Part shown: positions 1-5,497 of the stretch, piece by piece
Layout of the letters: the number at the start of each line of letters is the position of its first letter
Numbering within the stretch: the first letter of the stretch is position 1
NCBI GenBank assembly: GCA_009724975.1
Contig: SRXB01000119.1
Location: 1-6,478 of the forward strand
DNA length: 6,478 nucleotides
Reading direction: 5' to 3'
From: a bacterium
GTDB lineage: Bacteria > Desulfobacterota > Deferrisomatia > Deferrisomatales > BM512
The notes under the pieces: model-generated
What the model saw: only the letters and a program-made list of their open reading frames with translations
Told to the model about the DNA's origin: nothing
The model's database searches: none
Program-made: the position numbers and the translations under genes

Positions 1-1
1 G

Positions 2-451
2 GTGCTGGGCAACCACGAAAGCTACGCGGGGCTGGGGAACAGCCTCGATTTTCTGGATAAAAGCGGTTTTAGGCTCCTGCGCGACGAAAGCGTGACCTCC
101 GGCGGGGCGGTGAATATCGCGGGCGTTGACGACAGCCATAAAAACGAGGATGAAAAAGCCCTTTCGTCGTCTCAGACCGGCCTTTACACCATTCTCCTCA
201 AGCATAAGCCCCTTGTGGACCCAAAGGCCGCCGCCATTTTCGACCTCCAACTCTCCGGCCATACCCACCGAGGCCAGATTTTCCCCTTCAACTTCCTCTC
301 GGGACTCAATTTCCCTATGCAAAACGGCCTTTACCGCCTTGAGGGCGGGGCCAGCCTCTACACCAGCCGAGGAACGGGGACCTGGGGGCCGCCGATGCGG
401 GTTTTTTCCCCGCCGGAGGTGACGATAATCGACATTGTGAGGGAAAAGTGA
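2..451 (+). CDS. Metallophosphoesterase, YkuE/YaeI type (C-terminal part, 5' end outside window)
   Basis: This is the C-terminal 149 residues of a calcineurin-like metallophosphoesterase; the reading frame is already open at the window edge. The first visible residues are VLGNHE, the GNHE metal-ligand motif in the middle of this fold. LLKHKP (bp 194-211) supplies the next histidine ligand and GHTHRGQ (bp 257-277) is the final GHTH motif. The tail, with SRGTGTWGPPMRVFSPPE, is typical of the membrane-anchored YkuE/YaeI subgroup, which hydrolyses phosphoesters near or outside the cytoplasmic membrane. The missing half should hold the DxH and GDxxD motifs and possibly an N-terminal membrane anchor. 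The stop codon overlaps the next gene's GTG start by 4 bp, so the two are probably translationally coupled. The family is clear; the substrate is unknown (a membrane-lipid phosphoester is one possibility). Confidence 0.9.
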   Translation: MLGNHESYAGLGNSLDFLDKSGFRLLRDESVTSGGAVNIAGVDDSHKNEDEKALSSSQTGLYTILLKHKPLVDPKAAAIFDLQLSGHTHRGQIFPFNFLSGLNFPMQNGLYRLEGGASLYTSRGTGTWGPPMRVFSPPEVTIIDIVREK

Positions 452-1272
452 GCGTTTTTTGTTGTTTTTCAAGAAAGAGAGCCGCCGTCGCGGCCCTTCT
501 GCTTTTTCCTCTCCCCGCCTTCGCCGCCGAGCCGCTTGAAGGCGCGCAAAAGCCCTATTACATGTGGTTTTGGGATGATTCCGGCAAGATGCTCTCCTCT
601 CCGGCGAGAGGAGACGGCGGTTACTGGGGGCGATTCGCCGCGACGCTGGCGGTGGCCGGAGCCCTTTACGCCAACGACGAGGAGATTGCCCGTAAAATCA
701 CCGCCGATAAGGACGGGCGCAAAGACGAGTTCGCCAAGTGGGGCGAGAGGATGGGGAACGGCGCATATATTTTGCCCGCCCTCGCGCTGACTTACGCGGG
801 CGGGTGGGCCGCCGGAAGCGACTCGGCCATGGATACCGCCAAATTGGCCTTTGAGTCGGCGGTTTTGTCCGCCGCGGCTGTGCAGGTGGTCAAACTTTCC
901 GCCCACAGGCACCGGCCCAATGACGGGGACGGAGCCTACCAGTGGGACGGGCCGGATTTTCTCGACAACAACCGCGATTCTTTCCCTTCCGGCCACTCGG
1001 CGGGGATTTTCTCGGTCGCTTCGGTGATAGCGGGGCGTTACGGCGAGGAAAACCCGTGGGTTGCGCCGCTGGTCTATTCCTTGGCGGCCATAACGCCTCT
1101 TTCAAGGGTTTATGACGAGAAGCACTGGGCCTCGGACGCCTTCATGGGATCGGCCATCGGCTACTTCACCGGCAAGGCGCTGGTTTCGTACCACGGGGGC
1201 GGGGCTCTCTCCATACATCCGGCCTATTCCGAGGAGGGGCCGATGCTCGCCTTCACCTACAATTTCCGGTAG
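448..1272 (+). CDS. PAP2-family acid phosphatase with signal peptide
   Basis: This 274-residue protein carries all three PAP2 catalytic motifs: K149-x6-R156-P157, P180-S-G-H183, and S219-R220-x5-H226-x3-D230. H226 is the expected nucleophile and H183 the general acid. The family removes phosphate from lipids such as phosphatidic acid, undecaprenyl-PP or lipid A, or from soluble esters. Residues 1-26 (RKR, then a hydrophobic run ending AFA) look like a cleavable signal peptide, so the active site probably lies in the periplasm. Hydrophobic stretches around 64-76, 107-121, 132-152 and 205-220 may be membrane helices or buried core helices. The protein ends FTYNFR in a short strand-like tail. 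The GTG start at 448 lies in the GTGA overlap with the upstream gene and has GAGGG just before it. A terminator follows at once. The family is secure, the substrate is not. Confidence 0.93.
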   Translation: MSVFCCFSRKRAAVAALLLFPLPAFAAEPLEGAQKPYYMWFWDDSGKMLSSPARGDGGYWGRFAATLAVAGALYANDEEIARKITADKDGRKDEFAKWGERMGNGAYILPALALTYAGGWAAGSDSAMDTAKLAFESAVLSAAAVQVVKLSAHRHRPNDGDGAYQWDGPDFLDNNRDSFPSGHSAGIFSVASVIAGRYGEENPWVAPLVYSLAAITPLSRVYDEKHWASDAFMGSAIGYFTGKALVSYHGGGALSIHPAYSEEGPMLAFTYNFR

Positions 1273-1287
1273 CCCGAAAAAAGGCGC

Positions 1288-1324
1288 AAAAAAACCGGCC
1301 ATCTTTATAGGTGGCCGGTTTTTT
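1288..1324. terminator. Bidirectional Rho-independent terminator between convergent genes
   Basis: A perfect 13-bp inverted repeat (1289-1301 pairing with 1312-1324) has a GC core CCGGCCA/TGGCCGG, a 10-nt loop, and A-runs on the left with T-runs on the right. It therefore reads as stem plus U-tract on both strands. It lies 16 bp after the PAP2 stop codon and about 70 bp beyond the stop of the minus-strand ankyrin gene, so it can end both transcripts. Confidence 0.92.
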
Positions 1325-1335
1325 CGTTTTAAAGA

Positions 1336-1381
1336 AGCGGCCCGCCGGTGTTGTTCGCCAGGAAGGGGAAGGCGGGCCGCT
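1336..1381. repeat. 11-bp perfect inverted repeat (GC-rich hairpin)
   Basis: AGCGGCCCGCC (1336-1346) is the exact reverse complement of GGCGGGCCGCT (1371-1381), with a 24-nt spacer. It lies between the ankyrin stop codon and the bidirectional terminator, so it would form a stable hairpin in the 3' UTR of the minus-strand mRNA. No T-run follows on either strand, so it is not itself a canonical terminator. It may stabilise the 3' end, cause pausing, or be one copy of a dispersed extragenic repeat. Confidence 0.75.
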
Positions 1382-1394
1382 GGGGGGAGTATGG

Positions 1395-2156
1395 TCAGTT
1401 GTTGGAGGAGGCGATGACGTCCACCGTCATCTCCTTGCCCTCAAGCCCTCTCGGTACGTCCTTCGCAAGCGCCCAGACTATGCGCCTGTTGGAGCCCGGC
1501 TCCACGCGCTTTCCTATGTCGCCGCTCACGTGGGTGGGCGTTATGGCGTTTCCCCCCTCGCCCTCGACGTTCAGGCTTATCTGGGCGGGTATAGGACCTT
1601 CGAGATCGTAATAGACGATGACGCTGGAGCCGCGCACCACAAGGCGCAGGTTCGTCACGGTGAAGTTCGCCTGCTTTTGCTGGGCGGAATCGAGGAGCCA
1701 GACTATGGTGGAGTTCTCCTCGTTGCCCCTCTTCGCCATCTCAAGGGCGTTCATCCCGAGGTGGTCGACCGCGAAGGAGTTGGCGCCGGACTTAAGAAGG
1801 AGCCATGCGACAGTCTCGAATTTCTTGACTGCGGCCTCCATCAGGGGGGTCCTGCCGTGCACGTCGGCGTGGTTTACGTCGGCGCCCTTGTCGATGAGAA
1901 GCTGCGAGAGCCGAAAGGCGTCACGCTCGCTTGTGGAGTCGTTGTCGGCCAGAGTAAGGGTGAGGAGGAGTGCGCGCCCCAAGGTCTGGTCGTTGAAGGC
2001 GTAGGTGTGGAGAAGGTCTTCCGCCTCCTTGACCTGCCCCTTGGTCACGTAGGCCAAAAGCTGGTTTCCCGCCACATAGTCATTTTCCGCGAAAGCGCTC
2101 CCCGCGAAGAACATGGCAAGGACAATACCGACAATCGCCAGAGCCAGCTTTCTCAT
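1395..2156 (-). CDS. Secreted ankyrin-repeat protein with C-terminal beta-rich domain
   Basis: The 253-residue protein starts with a signal peptide (MRKLALAIVG..., likely cleaved after GSAFA at residue 23), so it acts outside the cytoplasm. Residues about 27-160 form ankyrin-type helical repeats: a degenerate first unit, then LLIDKGADVNHAD (86-98), HGRTPLMEAAVKKFETVAWLLLKSGAN (100-126) with the classic TPLMEAA signature split here by position, and LGMNALEMAKRGN (133-145). Residues about 163-250 are predicted strand-rich, with VIVYYDLEG (179-187), HVSGDIGKRVEPG (209-221) and RRIVWALAKDVPRGLEG (224-240). I know similar segments from bacterial surface or envelope proteins but cannot name the family. 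I chose ATG at 2156 because AGGGG lies just upstream and the signal peptide begins there; an in-frame TTG at 2168 would add four residues. A protein-binding role is likely; the partner is unknown. Confidence 0.85.
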   Translation of the reverse strand: MRKLALAIVGIVLAMFFAGSAFAENDYVAGNQLLAYVTKGQVKEAEDLLHTYAFNDQTLGRALLLTLTLADNDSTSERDAFRLSQLLIDKGADVNHADVHGRTPLMEAAVKKFETVAWLLLKSGANSFAVDHLGMNALEMAKRGNEENSTIVWLLDSAQQKQANFTVTNLRLVVRGSSVIVYYDLEGPIPAQISLNVEGEGGNAITPTHVSGDIGKRVEPGSNRRIVWALAKDVPRGLEGKEMTVDVIASSNN

Positions 2157-2219
2157 GATTCCCCTCAACTTTCCTTCGGCCTTTGAAATCGGCCAAGCAA
2201 ATCACACGCCCTTGATTTA

Positions 2220-2247
2220 TTTTTATCGCCGCCTTTTAAAAAAACAA
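2220..2247 (-). promoter_or_regulatory. Candidate promoter for the ankyrin gene
   Basis: On the minus strand, TTGTTT (2247-2242) and TAAAAA (2225-2220) are separated by 16 bp in an AT-rich spacer, about 65 bp before the ATG. Neither box is a strong match, and AT-rich DNA yields such pairs by chance. The better argument is position, between a probable upstream terminator and the gene. Confidence 0.3.
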
Positions 2248-2258
2248 GGGGGTCGAGC

Positions 2259-2304
2259 AAAAAATAAATGGCGTTTTAGAAAATAAATTTTCTTTGAAAC
2301 GGCC
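2259..2304 (-). terminator. Probable Rho-independent terminator of the response regulator gene
   Basis: On the minus strand, starting about 28 bp after the regulator's stop codon, a hairpin forms from GGC(C)GTTT (2304-2297) and AAACGCC (2276-2270), with an inner AGAAAA/TTTTCT stem around a TTTA loop. It is followed by ATTTATTTTTT (2269-2259). The stem is imperfect, with a bulged C and an internal mismatch, and is AT-rich inside, so its strength is uncertain. It would separate the regulator and ankyrin genes into two transcription units. Confidence 0.5.
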
Positions 2305-2331
2305 TGGGATTTTCGGGCGGCGGGGAGGTTG

Positions 2332-2934
2332 TCAGTAAGAGCGCAGAATCGTTAGGAGTTCCGCGCGGGAATCGACCGAGAGCTTTAAAAAGGCGGATTT
2401 TAGGTGGGACTTTACAGTGTGGAGACTGAGGAAGAGGTCTTCGGCAATCTGTGCGTTGGATTTGCCGGTGAGGAAAAAGGCCCTGAGGATTTCGGCCTCT
2501 CTTTTCGTAAGGGAATACTCGCTTGAGAGCCTCGCCCAGTCCGGCTCGGCGTGGCCCAGACCAGCTTTTTGCGAGACGCGTTCGACGGCGTGGCCGAATT
2601 CCTCAAGGGTGAAGGGTTTTTTCAAAAAATCCGCCGCGCCGTTTCGCAGGCACTTTACAGCGGCCTCAAGGGTGGCGTGGCCGGTGATGACGATTACCTT
2701 CGGCGGATTTTCACGTTTGCCGAGCTCTTCAATAAGGCGGTGGCCGTCCATTTTGGGCATCTGCAGGTCGGTGACGATGAGGTCGAACCTTTGGGAGAGC
2801 GCCGTTTCAAGGCCGCTTTCGCCGTCCCTGGCGGTGACGGCCTCCCACCCAAGCCTTTTGGCCTCGGCGCAAAGGCGCACCAGTATCGCCAGATCGTCGT
2901 CGATGAGAAGAATCTTCTTTTTTGGGTTTTCCAC
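2332..2934 (-). CDS. Response regulator, REC + LuxR-type HTH (NarL/FixJ class)
   Basis: This 200-residue protein has a complete receiver domain at about 6-122: acidic pair D12-D13, phospho-acceptor D56 in LIVTDLQMPKMDG, T84 in VIVITGHA, and the conserved lysine at 106 in LKKPF. A short linker leads to a LuxR/GerE helix-turn-helix at about 138-197, with LTKREAEILRAF and the recognition-helix region HTVKSHLKSAFLKL. Phosphorylation by a histidine kinase should drive dimerisation and DNA binding. The receiver sequence resembles NtrC/FixJ-type receivers (CLRNGAADFLKKPF). It starts at GTG 2934 with GGAG 5 nt upstream; no earlier start fits. No histidine kinase lies next to it, so it is an orphan in this window. 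It is transcribed divergently from dusB, from a good promoter of its own. Its targets cannot be read from the sequence. Confidence 0.93.
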   Translation of the reverse strand: MENPKKKILLIDDDLAILVRLCAEAKRLGWEAVTARDGESGLETALSQRFDLIVTDLQMPKMDGHRLIEELGKRENPPKVIVITGHATLEAAVKCLRNGAADFLKKPFTLEEFGHAVERVSQKAGLGHAEPDWARLSSEYSLTKREAEILRAFFLTGKSNAQIAEDLFLSLHTVKSHLKSAFLKLSVDSRAELLTILRSY

Positions 2935-2952
2935 TGGCGCTCCGGCGGGGAG

Positions 2953-3001
2953 AGGTCAAGGTTTGAGGGAACTTTACGGCAGGGCGGGCAAAAAGGTCAA
3001 G
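2953..3001. repeat. Direct repeat AGGTCAAG, two copies 41 bp apart
   Basis: AGGTCAAG occurs at 2953-2960 and 2994-3001, start to start 41 bp, close to four helical turns. The right copy covers the -35 box of the minus-strand promoter (TTGACC read on that strand); the left copy lies just downstream of that promoter's start site. This could be a paired operator, or simply a second -35-like sequence. Confidence 0.4.
2971..3000 (-). promoter_or_regulatory. Sigma70-like promoter of the response regulator
   Basis: On the minus strand the -35 is TTGACC (3000-2995, five of six matches to TTGACA) and the -10 is TAAAGT (2976-2971, four of six), with an 18-bp spacer. The start site would be near 2964, giving a leader of about 30 nt that contains the GGAG ribosome binding site. 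Confidence 0.55.
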
Positions 3002-3009
3002 AGAGGCGC

Positions 3010-3038
3010 TTGAAACGGCCTTTGGGTTGGAATATAAG
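3010..3038 (+). promoter_or_regulatory. Sigma70-like promoter of the dusB operon
   Basis: TTGAAA (3010-3015) and TATAAG (3033-3038) are separated by exactly 17 bp, and each box matches the consensus in five of six positions. The start site would be near 3045, about 39 nt before the dusB GTG. Its -35 is only 9 bp from the -35 of the divergent regulator promoter, so the two polymerase sites probably interfere or share control. Confidence 0.65.
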
Positions 3039-3083
3039 GGTTAGTCTTCGGGAAAATCATTTTTTTAAAGAGAGTGTGGAGCA

Positions 3084-4073
3084 GTGACCCAGCCGGTTTT
3101 TTTCGGCCCGCTCATAATGGCGCCAATGGCCGGCATAACGGGGCTGCCTTTCCGGCAAAGGCTCCGACGCTGGGGTTGCGGGTGCCTCTTCACCGAGATG
3201 GTGAGCGCCTCGGCCCTCGTGCGGCGTCACCGCGCCACCATGAGAATGGCCGACCCGCCCGACCGGGACGGTTCGCTGGCCCTGCAGCTTTTCGGGGCCA
3301 AGGCCGACGAGCTTTACGCCGCCGCGCGCATCGCCGCCGACCTCGGATGGGAACGCCTTGACCTCAACATGGGCTGTCCGGTGAAAAAGGTGGTCTCCTC
3401 CGGCGCGGGCAGCGCCCTCATGCGCGATCTGGGCAACGCGGCCCGCTGCGTGGGGGCGATGAGGCGCGGCTTTGGCGGCGGAATCTTCACCGTGAAGATG
3501 CGCTCGGGCTGGTGCCAGGCCGAGGAGAATTTCCTTGAGGCGGCGAAGGTGGCCGAGGGGGAGGGGGCCGACGGCATAATTCTCCACCCGCGCTTCAAGA
3601 GCCAGGGCTATTCGGGCAACGCCGATTGGGGCAAAATAGCTCTTCTCGCCGCGTCGACACAACTTCCGGTGGCCGGAAGCGGAGATGTGAGGAGCGCCGC
3701 CGAGGCCGTGCGCCGTATCGCGGAATGCGGCATAGCGGCGGTGATGATAGGCAGGGCGGCTCTTTCGCGCCCCTGGATTTTCCGCGACGCGGCAAGGCTA
3801 ATGGAGGGTCTTCCCCCCCTTGGCGAACCCTCGTCGAGGGAGATTGCGGATGACCTTTTGTTGCAGTACGATGATCTGGCCGCCGAGCGCGGCAAGCACG
3901 TCGCGGTGAGCGACATAAAGAAGTTCGCCGCGTGGGCGATGAGGGATTTCGAGCACTCCTCCCTCGCCCGCAAGGCCGTAATGGAGATAAAGGACCCCGA
4001 GGCGATGCGGCGGGCCATTATGAGTTTCGGGGACGGAACCCTGGATTTTGCTTATGGGGGCGGTGACGGGTGA
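3084..4073 (+). CDS. dusB: tRNA-dihydrouridine synthase, DusB type
   Basis: This 329-residue, full-length flavoenzyme reduces uridine to dihydrouridine in tRNA using FMN and NAD(P)H. Its TIM-barrel landmarks run in order: IMAPMAGITG (11-20), FTEMVSASALV (36-46), LQLFG (68-72), DLNMGCPVKKV (92-102) with catalytic C98, VKMRSGW (137-143), H168-P-R170 (FMN side), GSGDV (198-202), and VMIGRAALSRPWIFR (220-234). The helical RNA-binding domain follows to the C-terminus. NMGCPxKKV and GRAAxxRPWIF favour DusB over DusA or DusC. Departures from the usual pattern are G20 where most have Asp (APMAGITD), HPRFK where HGRTR is usual, and GSGD for GNGD. It starts at GTG 3084; the only nearby purine runs are GGAG (2 nt away, too close) and AAAGAGAG (9 nt away). 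Its stop overlaps the next start. Confidence 0.93.
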   Translation: MTQPVFFGPLIMAPMAGITGLPFRQRLRRWGCGCLFTEMVSASALVRRHRATMRMADPPDRDGSLALQLFGAKADELYAAARIAADLGWERLDLNMGCPVKKVVSSGAGSALMRDLGNAARCVGAMRRGFGGGIFTVKMRSGWCQAEENFLEAAKVAEGEGADGIILHPRFKSQGYSGNADWGKIALLAASTQLPVAGSGDVRSAAEAVRRIAECGIAAVMIGRAALSRPWIFRDAARLMEGLPPLGEPSSREIADDLLLQYDDLAAERGKHVAVSDIKKFAAWAMRDFEHSSLARKAVMEIKDPEAMRRAIMSFGDGTLDFAYGGGDG

Positions 4074-4711
4074 TGGAAGCGGGAAATATTGACAGCAATG
4101 GCGGCCAGACGGGGTTGCCCTCGGCGGCGGTGGTCAGCAAAAGCCCCCTTATGCGCAAGCGTATAGGAGTGATTCTGGCCCAGGCAGGATTCGCCGCCGT
4201 GGAGTCGTCGGGAACCACCTCCTTCGTGCGCCAGAAGCGCCAGCGCCCCTACGTTGTGACCTTTCTCGATGTCAGGGGGGCCGGAGGGTGCGACCGCGCC
4301 GCCAAATGTTTCGAGGCTCGCCCGGGCGAACGCTATGTGCTTATCTCGGAATCGCGCGCGACCAGGCCAAGCGGAAACGGCAGGTGCCAGAGCTATGGTT
4401 GCGTTCAGGAATCCTTCACGACGCAGGACATTCTCGACTGGGCGGCAAGGGCCGCCGCCGAGGAGCGGCTTTCTCAGGGCGAGCAGCCGCTGGAGGATCT
4501 TCTTTTGGAGAAATTCCGCTCTTTTTCCCACCAGATGGGCAACGCATCCATGACCAACCTTCACGGACTGGTGATGGAACGCGTGGAGCGGCCTCTATTT
4601 CGCGCGGTCCTTGAGTGGACCGGGGGCAACCAGTCGCGGGCATCGGAGATTCTGGGAATCCACCGCAACACCCTAAGGGCGCGCCTCAAGGCGCTGGGGC
4701 TTGAAAAATGA
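4073..4711 (+). CDS. Fis-like DNA-binding protein with N-terminal degenerate receiver domain
   Basis: The C-terminal part of this 212-residue protein, about 138-210, aligns without gaps to E. coli Fis as I remember it. QPLEDLLLEKFRSF (138-151) matches the Fis KPLRDSVKQALKNY helix. LVMERVERPL (166-175) matches LVLAEVEQPL. GNQSRASEILGIHRNTLR (185-202) matches the Fis helix-turn-helix GNQTRAALMMGINRGTLR. Residues about 16-130 resemble a CheY-like receiver: strand SAAVVSKSP (17-25), FLDVRG with D66 at the phospho-acceptor place, YVLISES (88-94), and GCVQESFTTQDIL (109-121). The acidic pair is replaced by S22-K23 and the conserved lysine by Q112, so normal phosphorylation is unlikely. It sits in a dusB-fis order as in gammaproteobacteria. 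The start is ATG 4073 (TGATG overlap with the dusB stop); GTG 4070 would add one residue. A global or nucleoid-type regulator is inferred. Confidence 0.85.
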   Translation: MEAGNIDSNGGQTGLPSAAVVSKSPLMRKRIGVILAQAGFAAVESSGTTSFVRQKRQRPYVVTFLDVRGAGGCDRAAKCFEARPGERYVLISESRATRPSGNGRCQSYGCVQESFTTQDILDWAARAAAEERLSQGEQPLEDLLLEKFRSFSHQMGNASMTNLHGLVMERVERPLFRAVLEWTGGNQSRASEILGIHRNTLRARLKALGLEK

Positions 4712-5460
4712 AAAAGCTCCTCCTTTGCCCCCTCGCCCCGGCCATTTTGGCCCTTATCTTCTCCGCCAGCCCCTCCCGCGCCATCTCGATCCAGGAGATG
4801 CAGCGGTGCGCCTCCATCCCGAGCGACGCGATAAGGCTTTACTGCTACGACAACCTTTCGCGAAAATCGGGGATACCGACCGCCAGGGCCGTGGTCGACT
4901 TCACCACAACCCAGTCGGACTACGGCAAATGGGTTTCCCGCACCGAGGCTGGAAAGGGGGGCGGAGCCCCGGCGGTCTTCGCAATCACCTTCGCCGAAAA
5001 CTACGAACACTCGCCGAACTCGGGTGTCGAAGTGAGGCCCTTGCTGGTTGTAAGGTGCTATCAGGAGATAACCGATTTCTTCGTCTACTTTCCGGAAGTC
5101 TCCAAATCCCCCTCGGAGGTCCTGCTTGCGGAAAACCTCTACGTCAACCCCCTTTCCAGAAGGCCGGAAGCCTCAAAAGACCTTATCGTCATCGGGGAAA
5201 ACACCTCGCGCCCCGAGGGGAGAGACGGCAGGGCGCGGCTGATCCTCAGCCAGCAGCGCACCATAGACCTCACCATGAGGCCGTCCGAAAACGGCGAGGC
5301 GTGGTTCTTTGAGAATCCGGTCTCGATAGTCAGCCAGCTCAAGTCCTCGCAAAAACTAGTCTTTACCGGACTCGGGGGGATGCCCCAGAGTGTCCTTAAT
5401 TTCTCTCTCGATGGTATGATAGACGCACTCGGTCCGGTGCGCTCCAGCTGCTCCTGGTAA
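4708..5460 (+). CDS. Exported four-cysteine protein, VasI/TagO-like
   Basis: This 250-residue protein has a signal peptide (MKK, hydrophobic core, probable cleavage after PSRA at residue 25). The mature part contains C34...RLYCYDNL (C46, 43-50), then VEVRPLLVVRCYQEITDFFVYF around C117, and ends in SSCSW (C248). The layout of an N-terminal C-x(n)-RLxCYD motif, a central RPxLxxRC strand pair and a C-terminal CxW matches my memory of the VasI/TagO family (T6SS-associated, PF11319), though divergent. Four mature cysteines suggest two disulphide bonds in the periplasm. No type VI secretion gene is visible here, so a T6SS role should not be assumed. The ATG overlaps the Fis-like gene's stop by 4 bp (ATGA), implying translational coupling. 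The ribosome binding site is weak (GGGG, about 9 nt upstream). The family call is moderate; the function is unknown. Confidence 0.8.
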   Translation: MKKLLLCPLAPAILALIFSASPSRAISIQEMQRCASIPSDAIRLYCYDNLSRKSGIPTARAVVDFTTTQSDYGKWVSRTEAGKGGGAPAVFAITFAENYEHSPNSGVEVRPLLVVRCYQEITDFFVYFPEVSKSPSEVLLAENLYVNPLSRRPEASKDLIVIGENTSRPEGRDGRARLILSQQRTIDLTMRPSENGEAWFFENPVSIVSQLKSSQKLVFTGLGGMPQSVLNFSLDGMIDALGPVRSSCSW

Positions 5461-5470
5461 AAACCTTTCC

Positions 5471-5497
5471 AAAGCCTATTTTCTCTAGGTTTTCTTG
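5471..5497 (+). terminator. Weak candidate terminator after the dusB operon
   Basis: Eleven bases after the stop codon, AAAGCCTA (5471-5478) pairs with TAGGTTTT (5486-5493) through one G-U pair around a 7-nt loop, and a T-rich run TTTTCTT overlaps its end. The stem is short and AT-rich, so read-through into the next gene is likely. Confidence 0.35.

Noticed and set aside
1311..2186. 291-codon open frame on the plus strand
   Set aside because: It is antisense to the ankyrin gene and begins inside the terminator region. The minus-strand frame has a signal peptide and ankyrin motifs, so this is a GC-driven shadow frame.
2157..2331. AT-rich 175-bp spacer considered as an attachment site, riboswitch or small RNA gene
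   Set aside because: The only structure I could support is the terminator-like hairpin and a weak promoter. There is no tRNA-like segment, no repeat boundary and no recognisable riboswitch core.
2551..3087. 178-codon plus-strand frame leading up to dusB
   Set aside because: It is antisense to the response regulator, whose receiver and LuxR motifs are complete. It also passes straight through both divergent promoters.
3057..3662. 201-codon open frame on the minus strand, antisense to dusB
   Set aside because: It is low-complexity and Ala/Gly/Arg-rich, it covers the dusB start region, and it has no motif. DusB on the other strand is unambiguous.
4269..4614. Alternative plus-strand frames inside the Fis-like gene, considered as evidence of a frameshift
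   Set aside because: The 4073-4711 frame is continuous and matches receiver-like and Fis-like segments on both sides, so no frameshift is needed.
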